64,000 nucleotides of DNA from Juglans regia (Eukaryota > Streptophyta > Magnoliopsida > Fagales > Juglandaceae), in NCBI RefSeq assembly GCF_001411555.2, contig NC_049903.1, positions 22,411,098 through 22,475,097 on the forward strand, written 5' to 3'. The position numbers were made by a program, and so were the translations under genes. Positions 31,254 through 41,500 of this stretch are shown in pieces (the first letter of the stretch is position 1; each line of letters starts with the position of its first letter). The notes beneath the pieces were generated by a model. The model did not search any database. It saw nothing but the letters and a program-made list of their open reading frames with translations, and had not been told where the DNA came from.

Positions 31254-31971
31254 AAGGTTTCCAATCAGGTTTAATTCTATCTTTTATTTCTTGCATATTT
31301 AATTCTATGGCTTCATTGTTCTAGGATTGATTACAAAAAAAAAAAATAGTGGTGGCTAGCAGATTTCTTCACTATTTTTAGGGTTGCTGAAATTCATTGT
31401 TCTAGGGTTTGTGTTGGCTGAAATCTCTTGTTCTAGGGGCTGCTGTATGTCACTTGCCTTAGGGTTTTTGAGTTATTGTTAGGGTTTTCTCAACTGCTTA
31501 TTCTTGATTGTGATCAATCAGTTGGTGAAAGGAAAAGAAAAGAAAAGAAAAGAAAGGAAAAGAAAAAAAAAAAAAATCCAAGATTTTTTCTTGAGCCTTA
31601 ACATCAAAGGGGGTGATTCTAGTTGGTATCTTGTCTTATAGTTACTGTTTCATTCGTATAATTTCCTTGATTCAGGTGCCATTTTTTTTTTCATTCCTTC
31701 CGTGTTTCTCTTGTTCTTGTTTCTTGGACCTAATTACTAGCTGGAATAAAACAAGGTTGCTTTGTCTTGATTGAGTCAATTAGTTCTTAAAGAACTTGAG
31801 TGGGAATACTCTTGAGGTAAAAGGCAAGAGAGTGTGAGACTGTTATCGAAAAAAAAGCCAATTAAAAGTGAAACACGAGTGGAGTGTCATTATTCGAGTG
31901 TAAACACGTAAGAGAGTGTGTGAGGTTTACCTTTTTTTTGCCACTAACATTCTTTTGTGTAGCACCTGATA
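31254..31971 (+). other. Leader of the RT-bearing element
   Basis: Family A leader with a GAAAAGAAAAG tract near 31527-31575 and the usual TTGGACCTAATTACTAG block. It ends in CCACTAACATTCTTTTGTGTAG just before the gag ATG. No gene seen. Confidence 0.7.
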
Positions 31972-32343
31972 ATGTCTCATCGGAGTAACTATGCAGAGTT
32001 GAGAGCTCTAGTGGAGGGTGTTAAACATTGTAAGAATTTGAATTTCACTGCAGTAGATGTTGAAATGGACTCTAAAGTGGTTCTGGCATGGTTAGATAAT
32101 AAACGCTGTGGTAGCTGGTATTTGGAGGATTTTTGGGAAGATTTGCAACTTCAGATCATTAATATGGATATACGGTTTATGCACATTCATAGGGAAGGAA
32201 ATGGGGTTGCGGATTGGTTAGCTAGAAGGGGGGCAATCGATGGTGATGTGGTATGGCAGAGTATGGGTGAGGTCTCTCCTCTGTTACGGGGTTTGATTAG
32301 AGTTGATAAATGGGGACTTCCTTCTGTTAGGCGGAAGAAATAG
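31972..32343 (+). pseudogene. Chimeric frame: gag start fused to LINE RNase H
   Basis: A 123-residue frame begins with the native gag start MSHRSN and passes, at the LINE integration point, in frame into an RNase H C-terminal region (AELRALVEG, VEMDSKVVLAWL, MHIHREGNGVADWLARRG). Three acidic positions of the RNase H family are visible (Glu of ELRAL, Asp of MDS, Asp of VADWLA); the N-terminal strand with the first Asp is absent because the LINE is 5'-truncated. It has a complete start and stop, but I see no reason to think it is used. Confidence 0.8.
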
Positions 32344-32660
32344 CTGAGTCTTGTTTTGCTTCTGGTTTTCGTTTCATGCTGATGTTGCTTCGCGGATGAG
32401 TGGTTCGGGTTTCGGTTTTGTTTTTGCTGTTATAAGCAGATTTTTTTAGTTTTCGTTTTGCTGGTATGGGTCTGCAGTTTTAGGTGGCTTTGTATTTTTG
32501 GTTTTGGGTTTTGGTTTAGATACAAGGGATGGTCTGTATCCCGAGTGTCAGTTTTGTTACCACGGTTTTCCTCCGCCATAAGTGAGGTTTATTAATAAAA
32601 TTGGGATGGGGCCGCTAATGGACAGGTGGCTTCCGACTCTTTTATAAAAAAAAAAAAAAA
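31990..32660 (+). mobile_element. 5'-truncated LINE with poly(A), inserted in gag
   Basis: About 670 bp: RNase H C-terminus to 32343, a roughly 300-bp GT-rich 3' untranslated region, and a 16-base A-tail at 32645-32660. The flanking target duplication GTCTCATCGGAGTA is at 31974-31987 and 32663-32676, extending with one mismatch. 5' truncation, A-tail and a 14-16 bp duplication are typical of target-primed LINE retrotransposition. Confidence 0.9.
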
Positions 32661-32662
32661 AC

Positions 32663-33646
32663 GTCTCATCGGAGTAGCGCATCACCAAGGGAGAGAGCAG
32701 ATAACTCATCCTTTGTGTTGCAAGCCATGCAACAACAGTTTGAGCGGTTGAACTTGGTGTTGGGTGAAGTGAGGGATAGGATGGATCATCAAAAAGCAGC
32801 AATTAGAAATCTACAAGGTGGGAGGGACAGGAGGCGACGTGAGCATAGAGTTGAAAATCAGTATGAGAATGAAGGAGATGGTGAGGATAAGGAAGACTGA
32901 GCATCTGACGTTGGGTCGAGTAGAAATAGAAGAGTTAGACATGAAAGAGGATTTGAGGGGAATCTAAGGGGTCGGGATGGTGTAGATAGAGACCTTGGTA
33001 GCATCAAAATAAAAATACCACATTTCCAAGATAGAACTGACCTTGAAGTTTATCTAGAGTGGGAGAAAAAAATAGAGTTGGTGTTTGATTGCCATAATTA
33101 CTCTAAGGAAAAGAAAGTGAAGTTGGCGGTAATTGAATTCACTGATTATGCTATTATTTGGTGGGATCAATTTGTGACCAATAGGAAGAGGAATTATGTG
33201 AGGCCTATAGAGACATGGGGAGAGTTGAAAGCTCTCATGAGACGGAGATTTGTTCCTAGCCATTACTATAGAGACCTTTACCAGAAATTACAAAACCTTA
33301 CACAGGGGTCTAGGAGTGTGGAGGATTACCATAAGGAGATGGAGGTGGCGATGATTCGGGCTAATGTAGAGGAGGACCGAGAGGCCACCATGGCTAGATT
33401 GTTGAGTGGTTTGAATAGGGACATAGCCAATGTAATTGAACTGCAGCATTATGTGGAGATAGAGGGCATGGTGCACATGGCTATAAAGGTGGAGAGGCAA
33501 TTAAAGAGAAAAGGGACAGCAAGGTACACTTCGGTTTCTAGCACTACTTGGAAATCAAAATGGGATAGGAATGATCCAGCTGAAGCAAAGAGAAAGACCG
33601 AACCACCCGAGGGAAAAGATGAGGGACTAGCAACAAACCCAAGGTA
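32663..33646 (+). pseudogene. Gag of the RT-bearing element
   Basis: After the LINE, Gag resumes: N-terminal helix (SFVLQAMQQQFERLN), basic RDRRRR, an acidic segment with a stop at 32898-32900, then an open capsid frame at 33078-33647 with WWDQFVTNRKRN, TWGELKALMRRRFVPSHYY, SRSVEDYHKEMEVAMIRAN and NRDIANVIELQHYVEIEGM, matching the retrotransposon gag family. The C-terminal part is basic and then Pro/Glu-rich. The frame closes with TAG at 33645 just before the zinc knuckle. Confidence 0.85.
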
Positions 33647-33649
33647 GAA

Positions 33650-34555
33650 TCCCAACCTTCACGGAATAGAGATATCAAATATTTTAAGTGTTTGGGTTCA
33701 GGGCACATTGCTTCTCAATGTCCAAATAGGAGGGTGATGATTATGTGTGACAATGGGGAGGTGATGACTGAGAGTGAGGATGATAGTGATGAGGGGCCCG
33801 AGTTGGATGATGCTAGTGATGATGATGGAGTGGTATACCCTGTGACAAGTGAGTCTCTTGTTGCCAGGCGTGCTCTCAATGCACACATTAAGGTGGATGA
33901 TGCAGAGCAACAGAGAGAGAACATTTTCCATACTAGATGCCATGTCAACAATAAGGTATGTAGTATGATCATTGATGGAGGGAGTTGTACTAATGTGGCT
34001 AGCACTACTTTGGTTGAGAAATTGAATTTACCAACCTTAAAACACTCTAGACCATACAAATTGCAGTGGTTGAATGATTGTGGAGAGGTTAGGGTGGATA
34101 AACAAGTGTTAGTTACTTTTTCTATTGGGAAGTATCAGGATGAGGTGCTTTGTGATGTTGTGCCTATGCATGCGGGCCATATTTTGTTTGGGAGGCCATG
34201 GCAGTATGATAGGAGAGTGACACATGATGGGTTCAAGAACATGTACAACTTTGAAAAGGAGGGCAAAAAAATTAAACTTGCTCCTTTAACTCCAAGCCAG
34301 GTCTATGAGGACCAACTGAAATTGAAAAGTGAGGTTGCTCAAAAAAGAAAGAGTGAAAATGAGAGTGATCAAAAGAGAAAGAGTGAAAATGAGAGTGATC
34401 AAAAAAGAAAGAGTGAAAAAGAGATTGAGCAAAAAATAAAGAGTGAGAGAGAAAATAAGCATAAAAGAAAGAGTGAAAAAGAAAGTAGAGAGGTGGCTAA
34501 GAGTAAAGAAAAAAAGAGTGGAGCCACGAGAGAAAAAAGAAAGAGAGTCTTCTGA
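33650..34555 (+). pseudogene. Zinc knuckle and aspartic protease of the RT-bearing element
   Basis: A knuckle of CX2CX4HX4C type is visible as YFKCLGSGHIASQC with the first Cys changed to Tyr. After an acidic stretch the protease domain has NNKVCSMIIDGGSCTNVAS (active-site Asp-Gly-Gly) and GRPWQYDRRVTHDG. A run of KSENESDQKR repeats (about 34320-34500) forms the linker to RT. The frame ends at 34555, while the pol frame overlaps it in another phase, so a frameshift near 34530 separates them. Confidence 0.85.
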
Positions 34556-35612
34556 GAGAAAAGGAAAGGCAAAAGGGAGTTTCTATGCAAGAGAGAGTGA
34601 GGTTAAGAGGGCTTTCTTCGCAGATCGCCCTATGATTTTTCTTGTCTATAAAGAGTCTTATCTTACTCTTAATGAAACTAACCAGTCTCTTCCTAGTTTG
34701 GCTGTTTCTTTGTTGCAGGAGTTTGAGGATCTATTCCCGGAGGAGATGCCAAATGAGTTGCCACCCATTAGAGGCATTGAGCACCAGATTGATTTTGTGC
34801 CCGGGGCTGCTATTCCAAACCGACCAGCCTATAGGAATAATCCAAATGAGACAAAGGAGCTTCAGAGGCAAGTTGAGGATTTGATGAGCAAGGGGTACGT
34901 GAGGGAGAGCATGAGCCCTTGTGCAGTACCAGTGCTACTAGTGCCAAAGAAGGATGGGACGTGTTGGATGTGTATTGATTGCAGGGCGGTCAACAATATC
35001 AAGGTAAAGTATCGCCATCCCATTCCTAGATTGGATGATATGCTTGATGAATTGCATGGCTCACGTATTTTCAGTAAAATTGATCTTAAAAGTGGGTACC
35101 ATCAAATTAGAATGAAAGAGGGTGATGAATGGAAAACTGCTTTTAAGACTAAGTATGCGCTTTATGAATGGTTGGTTATGCTATTTGGACTTACAAATGC
35201 GCCCAGTACTTTCGTGAGATTAATGAACCATGTCCTACGTGCATTCATAGGCAAGTTTGTGGTTGTGTACTTTGATGATATCTTAGTGTACAGCAAGAAC
35301 TTAAATGAACATATTGAGCATTTGAGATATGTGTTTGATGTGTTGAGATGTGAAAAGTTGTATACTAATTTCAAGAAATGTGCCTTCTGCATGGAAAAAG
35401 TTGTTTTTCTTGGTTATGTTGTTAGTACAAAGGGTATTGAGGTGGATGAAGAGAAAGTCAAGGCTGTCAAGGAGTGGCCAACGCCAAAAAGCATCACTGA
35501 GGTAAGAAGCTTTCATGGCTTAGCTAGCTTTTATCGGCGTTTTGTTAAAGACTTCAGCACCATTGCTGCACCACTCACTGAGGTAATTAAAAAGAGTGTT
35601 GGGTTTCATTGG
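34443..35612 (+). pseudogene. Reverse transcriptase of CRM-like element
   Basis: All RT motifs are present in order: [15 protein letters not shown], the [20 protein letters not shown] block, [15 protein letters not shown] (first catalytic Asp), [25 protein letters not shown] (catalytic pair) and [17 protein letters not shown], followed by [19 protein letters not shown]. One unusual residue is Cys for Trp/Arg in KKDGTCWMC. The frame is open for about 390 residues until a one-base loss near 35610 (GGGGGC where the 60629 copy has GGGAGGC) shifts it. This and 60609-61012 are the only RT sequences in the window. Confidence 0.9.
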
Positions 35613-36184
35613 GGGCTAATCAAGAGAATGCTTTTGCCACTATTAAAGAAAGGTTGTGCTCTGCACCTGTGTTAGCATTACCTGATTTTAACAAAGCTTT
35701 TGAGATCGAATGTGATGCCTCAGGAATAGGGATTGGAGCCGTTTTGATGCAGGATAGGCGGCCCATAGCCTTCTTCAGTGAAAAGTTAAATGGGGCATCC
35801 CTGAAGTACCCTACTTATGACAAAGAGCTTTATGCTCTTGTTCGTGCATTAGAGACTTGGCAGCACCACGTATGGCCAAGGGAATTTGTGATCCACACCG
35901 ATCATGAATCATTGAAGCATCTCAAGGGTCAAGGTGAAGATTCGAGGTTGAATCTTTTTGAGGAGAGGGGGAATGATAGGAACCAAGGTGGGCCTACTCT
36001 TACTTTGCAAGTTCCAGATGGGCCAATTACAAGATCAAGGGCCAAGAAGATCAAGGAAGCAATGCAAGGATTGGTGCAATCCACTTGGGATGAAGCCAAC
36101 AAGAGCCCAACACTGAAGATGGGTCTGAAAGAAGAAGAACCAGTTTTGATTCACTTGATTCAAGCTGTGGAATACATGACTTAG
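35609..36184 (+). pseudogene. RNase H joined to pol C-terminus, integrase deleted
   Basis: RNase H of gypsy type: [44 protein letters not shown] and [14 protein letters not shown]. Directly after KGQG it jumps to [14 protein letters not shown], the pol C-terminus, so the end of RNase H, the connection and all of integrase are lost. The frame crosses the polypurine tract and continues about 210 bp into the 3' LTR, encoding [18 protein letters not shown] and a Glu/Leu-rich tail. A pol C-terminus inside the LTR is a feature I know from CRM-type elements. Confidence 0.85.
35960..35973 (+). other. Polypurine tract of the RT-bearing element
   Basis: GAGGAGAGGGGGAA immediately precedes the 3' LTR. 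It is coding (EERGN) in the pol frame. Confidence 0.85.
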
Positions 36185-36805
36185 AGATACGGCCTATTGT
36201 TATTGGAGGCTTCCAATTTGGTTAAATGATTTATTTTATTAGTTTAGAATAAGTGGGCTTGAAGATGCTTGGCTCACATGTCTAATTTCTTATGAATTAT
36301 ATTTTTGGGAAGGCCTTGTATTTTGGCCAAGGGCTTATTTGGAAAGTTACTTTTTAGCAACTAGGGTTTCATCAATTTACTGTAGGGGTTACTGTAGCCG
36401 CGCGTACTGTAGCCGATACTGTTCATCAAGGGTAATTTTGGGTAAAAGGGGCTTTATTTTGGCTAGGATTTTGATTAGGTTTGGGTTTAAAAACTCTTTG
36501 TAGCCTCATTTGAGGGGTTAGACAATATTGAATTTTATTTGTGAGTTGAGTTTTCTCCTCTTGTTCTTGATTAAACTCTTGAACTTATCAAAGGTAAATC
36601 ACAACCTTTGTGGCGTTCCTCCTTTATAATCTGGGTTCTTGAGACAGGTTCTTCAACGGGTCTAGATTTTAATATAATCTAAGTTCTTGAAACGAGTTCT
36701 CATCGGGTCTAAATTCTCCATCATTGACTTGATTTTTTGGCTTTCTTGGGAAGTTTTCAAATTGATTGTGGGTTCAAGGGAATTCATTCCCACGGGTTCA
36801 TATCA
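35974..36805 (+). repeat. 3' LTR of the RT-bearing element
   Basis: 832 bp, TGATAGGAACC to GGTTCATATCA, then AAGAG target duplication and satellite. Confidence 0.9.
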
Positions 36806-37227
36806 AAGAGGTGTTCCGATTGGCCCGAGGTTGGGCCATACATAGCATGAGGTCATGGTAGTACCGTAGGAGACCCGCGAGTAAAAAACATCAACCTCTT
36901 AACTTTGCAACTTTGCCCTAATTTGGTTTTCTACTAAACATGCGCAAAGTGGTAAAAATAAGAAGTGTTCCGATTGGCCCGAGGTTGGGGCATACATACC
37001 ATAAGGTCATGGTAGTACCATAGATAGCTCGTGAGTGAAAAAGTCCAACCTCTTAGCTTTGCCACTTTGCCCTCATTTTGTTTTCTATTAAACATGGACA
37101 AAGTGGTAAAAATAAGAGGTGTTCCGATTGGCCCGAGGTTGGGGCATACAAACCATAAGGTCATGGTAGTACCATAGATAGCTCGCGAGTGAAAAAGTCC
37201 AACCTGAGGTCATGGTAGTACCATAGA
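36806..37227. repeat. 154-bp satellite block E, about 2.7 monomers
   Basis: Monomers of the CATAGATAGCTCGCGAGTG variant type, which also occurs in block A near 11580. It ends at ATAGA, target duplication of the next element; the last few satellite bases reappear at 45374-45385 (ATAGATGGCTCG). Confidence 0.9.
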
Positions 37228-37569
37228 TGATATGAACCCGCGGGAATGGAATCCCTTGAAACCACAATCAATTTGAAAACTCCCAAGAAAGCCAAAATCA
37301 AGTCAACGGATGGAGAACCTAGACCCGATGAGAACTTGTTTCAAGAACCTAGATTATATTAAAATCTAGACCCGTCTCAAGAACCCAGATTACAAAGGAG
37401 GAACGCCACAAAGGTTGTGATTTACCTTTGATAAGTTCAAGAGTTCAATCAAGAACAAGAGGAGAAAACTCAACTCACAAATAAAATTTAATATTTTCTC
37501 CTTTATCTTCTTGGCCCATCTGGAAGTTGCAAATGATCTTTAAGACTAGGCCAATCTTGGTTCCCATCA
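37228..37569 (-). repeat. Short 3' LTR (minus strand)
   Basis: 342 bp, TGATATGAACC to GGTTCCCATCA. The middle of a normal family A LTR, including the TTTAAATACTC box, is missing. The polypurine complement TTCCCCCTCTCC follows inward at 37570. Confidence 0.9.
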
Positions 37570-38570
37570 TTCCCCCTCTCCCCAAAAGGATTCGACCTCC
37601 AATCTCCACCTGGATCAAAGGGAAAATGATTAGTAACATTGAAAATAGTAGAAACATGATACTTACCTGGAAGATCCATTAGATATGCATTTTCATTAAT
37701 TTGTTCAAGAATTTGGAATAGTCCATCCAACCTACTCCTATCATCAACTGGTAAAGACTTTAAATCTGAAAGAGGAGATGGATTAAGTATACAAACAATT
37801 TCAATTGGAGAATAAGAAATAGTAGTATGCAAGGTTTTATATGCACACTCTAATAAGGGCAAATAATACTCCCACAAACGTCTACGTAACAATTCAATGA
37901 ATGGCAAATGATAATCCCACAAATGTTCATGAAACACACCTAAAACTTTCCTTACACCAAAATGATCCCTCCAATTATATGCAAACTCAATGAATGGCAA
38001 GTAATACTTCAACAAATATTCATGCAACACGCTAATGAATGACAAATGGTACTTCCACAAACGTTCATGCAATACGTCAATGAATGACAATTGATAATTC
38101 CACAAATATTCATCCAACACAATGAAAGTCTTCCTTACACCAAAGTTACCCAACAAACCACCATGTCTATCACACACAAGCAACTTACGCATAAAACTAG
38201 TAGGCACACAAAATCTATTCTTTCTAAACAAGTACCAATCTAGTTTATAGAACTTACCAAATGATGATTTCTCACAAGTTCCATACACACTAGCAAAGTC
38301 ATCATCATTAGCATGCAATTCCTTATCATATTCAAGTCTTAACAATTTTGCATCTAAAATGAAGACAAGGACATACCTTCTTGCTAAAGCCTCAACCACA
38401 AAATTTTCCATACCTTGTGTGTACTTGAATACATGAGGAAAAGTCTCAATGCAATCCTCTCGCTTAGCATTCATTCTAGTCAACAACTTACATTGTCCTT
38501 TTAAGTGTGTCAAGGACTCATGTTCTTCAAAGAAAGGTCGGGTAGGAATTGTTGCACTTGGCACAAAATC
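37570..38570 (-). pseudogene. RT-less pol remnant (minus strand)
   Basis: On the minus strand a continuous frame from the family C insertion point encodes ATIPTRPFFEEHESLTHLKG (the shared RT-deletion junction), DCIETFPHVFKYTQG, FVVEALARRYVL, the GNFGVRKTF zinc-finger start, five array units, SPIEIVCILNPSPLSDL, LEQINENAYLMDLPG and FPFDPGGDWRSNPFGERG. The integrase Cys pair and catalytic core are absent. The frame is open for about 350 residues, ending in the LTR. Confidence 0.8.
37850..38120 (-). repeat. 45-bp coding tandem array, about 5 units (minus strand)
   Basis: Units of VLHERLWKYHLSFI type, with one longer unit containing FAYNWRDHFGVRKVL. This is the shortest fully open array in the window, together with that at 3778. 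Confidence 0.85.
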
Positions 38571-41500
38571 TGTAACAGCCCGCTAGAAATTCATTGGTGA
38601 AATTTCTATTGACTTTAGGAATCTCGTGAAAACCCCATAAGTTTTTACGAATCGACCAATCGCATAGGTTTTAGTCTGTCAACATAGTCAGTGTTATCAC
38701 TCACTATGGTGCTAGAAATATAAGTTTTATTTATTTGAGGTGGTTAGAAGTGTCAGAATGCATTATGGTCCACGCCATTAGATTCAGTGGATTATTTAGA
38801 ATTTTATGGCGCAATATCCTATTTTCATAATTCCGGACGAAACGTCTGTTGGAAATTGTGAAATTATTTTTAGGGGCACTTCGAGGTTAAATTTCGGTAA
38901 ACGATTTTCACTGTAGGTTAATATGAATATTTAGGAATTTTTAGTATTAAGTTTATGATTCACTTTTTCGGAGTGAATAGTAATCTCGATAAGCGCACCA
39001 ATTGTAGTGTTTCAAAATCACAGTGTGGAATGTCCAAATTAGATTAGAGAAATTTTATTTGGACACTTGGCAAGATCTTAGCCATACTTAGTGAATAATA
39101 TTAGACACTTGGCACCATGAGGAACGTTTGTTGGATTTGAAGGAATCAAGGTGTGAGATCATGCCACCTAAGTAAACTTTGTTTTATCTGATCAATCAAA
39201 TTGTGCCAGACCAAAGAGGATTTCAATCCTAGTGAAACCCTAAATGGTGGAAATCCAATGGAAAGCCCAAAAACATTGTTGAAATCGGAACCCTAAACGG
39301 TTTCCCCAAAACCCTAAAGTTGGCCTCTAAACCCTTTCTAATCTGATTTCTAGCATTGTGTTTAATCGCTTGATTAAATCACTTCCACATGCTATTAATC
39401 CTTCAAATTTGTGTTAGAACATCATTATTCAACCTTGTTAACCTTGAAAAATTGATTGGGCCAAGTGATATTGGATTTGGGCTTGTTAGCAACCCAAACC
39501 CTCTTTAAACCCCAAAATATAGGCCCATTCGGTTTAGGCCCATTAAGGCCCACGAATTTGGTCACCATAGGATTGCTTCATGGCTAAGTTTTGTACCCCC
39601 ACTTGGCTGGCCAGATCTGTACAAGAAGGGCCTAGAAGGTTCTTGAAAGACAAAGCTAAAGGGCCACCTCACTCTTTCACTCTCACACTCCACCTTGAGA
39701 AAAGATCTTGGTCTGATTTTTATGAGAAGAAAAGGCCAACACTCAACCATTCCTTCAGTCCTATCACTTTACATAGCTTGTGTAAGAAGCTCTCCAGTCC
39801 ACTTCTCAGGAAAAACAGCTCTCCTTTACACTTTCCCTTCATAGAACACAAAAGACACTCTCGGATAGTTTTTTGTACCTCTTTTGAATGCCTGTTTCGA
39901 AGCTTTTTTAAGTGTTATCGCAAAGTTTCCTTCATGAAAGTTCTTTATTTTGGAGTCTAGTTTACGTGGATACCTTATTCGTTCCATTTGGAGATCATTT
40001 GATCAATCAAAAGTTGTTTAGATCCCAGAAAGGTCATTCTGGGCGATAAACTGGAGAGTATGTTATATTTTGGAGTTTTTGACCAAGCTAATGAATAGAT
40101 CTTGGTCCAAAATTTTTATGGAGTACTGTTAACATGTGTATATGATTATTGGTTGAGGATTTGTTGCATGATTAAAGGTTTTGGTGAAATATTTTCTTAG
40201 GTCTAGAAACTTAGAAACTGGAAGAGGAAAAACAGTTTCTGTTTTGAGAAAGTTTAAATCTTTTATGGTTTAATCTTATTCCAATGGCTTTGATATTTTT
40301 ATTGGAAGCTCCTAAGAATCTTATATACATGTTAGAATGTTATTTTTAAGATATTTGATGTTAGTTTCGAACATATGAAATTTTATGCATTCAGATATTT
40401 GGTTAGGCCAAAGTGATCATGTTCTTGGCTAAATTTATGTTTTGGGTGATGTTTAACCTTGTGATCTTGAGTTTGATGCTTGGATATGTTTTAGGACACC
40501 TTTATAAACCATGTGATGTTTTGGTTTGAAGATCACTTCTTTATAAGTCATGGATCAAGAGGTTGATCCAAACAAGTTGGAAACAAAATTCTGTTTTGAA
40601 CTTAGAAGACAAACCAAAAAGTTCAAGTATGGTTTTAGTGATTTTGATGACTTTTGTTCATGATTCAAAATATGATTATTCTTAGGAATATGTTATGAGT
40701 GTAGTAGAAGAAAAATTTTGGTTTAATCATGAGTTTTGAGATTTGAAAGAATTACAACAAAAAGCAAAGGAAATAGCCTTGTAAGTTTCGGCCATATAGA
40801 GTTTTGATGGTTGTATTTAGTTTTAAATTTTTCTGAATTGATATTTGAGCTTAGGACAAAATTTATATAAGGTATGTAAATTTTGGTGATTTTTGGAGTT
40901 AGGATGCAAAATCCTTAAGTTAGGGGTAAAATGGTCATTTTTCCACATGTAGAGGGTAAAATGGTCATTTTACTCTAAGTTGATATTTTTCCATATTCTT
41001 AATTGTTAGTGATTAAGTTCTAATTTTTAGAAATCACTACTTTCAGTTTTTCGTGATCGCACTTGAGTTTTGTCTCGAAGCGCGAAGATCGAGGTAAGTT
41101 AGCTTTTAACTTACTATCAGTTTAAGTAAGAGAACTAAAGTGTATGTATGCATGTTATCATATGTATCATGCCATGTCATTACATATTTATCTGTTACAC
41201 AGAATTTATTCTGTCATGAATTATTCATCTGTTACACAAGATATTCTGTCACGTATTGCTATACATTGTAAGTATGTCATGTTAAGTTAAGTATGTCATC
41301 TATTACATGTATTTCTTGTGACGTAATATTCACTGTCACATGTTATGCCATGTTAAGAAATGTTGTCTGTTACATGGTATGCTATGTTACGAAATATTGC
41401 CTGTTACATGTATGCCATGTTATGAAATGTTGTCTGTTACATTTATGTTTCAAAGTATGTCAAGTTTGTCGTCTTACATTCATGTCACGTTATGCTACGT

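Larger units (their letters stand above)
30412..36805 (+). mobile_element. RT-bearing family A (CRM-like) retrotransposon, integrase deleted
   Basis: 6,394 bp with LTRs of 827 and 832 bp and a 5-bp target duplication with one change (AAAAG/AAGAG) in satellite. It is the only element in the window with gag, zinc knuckle, protease, RT and RNase H. It is dead: the primer site is mutated, a LINE sits in gag, frameshifts lie near 33650, 34530 and 35610, and everything from late RNase H through integrase is deleted. CRM affinity is inferred from the RT/RNase H sequence ([26 protein letters not shown]) and the pol frame that continues into the 3' LTR. Other chromovirus clades cannot be excluded without a tree. 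Confidence 0.9.
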
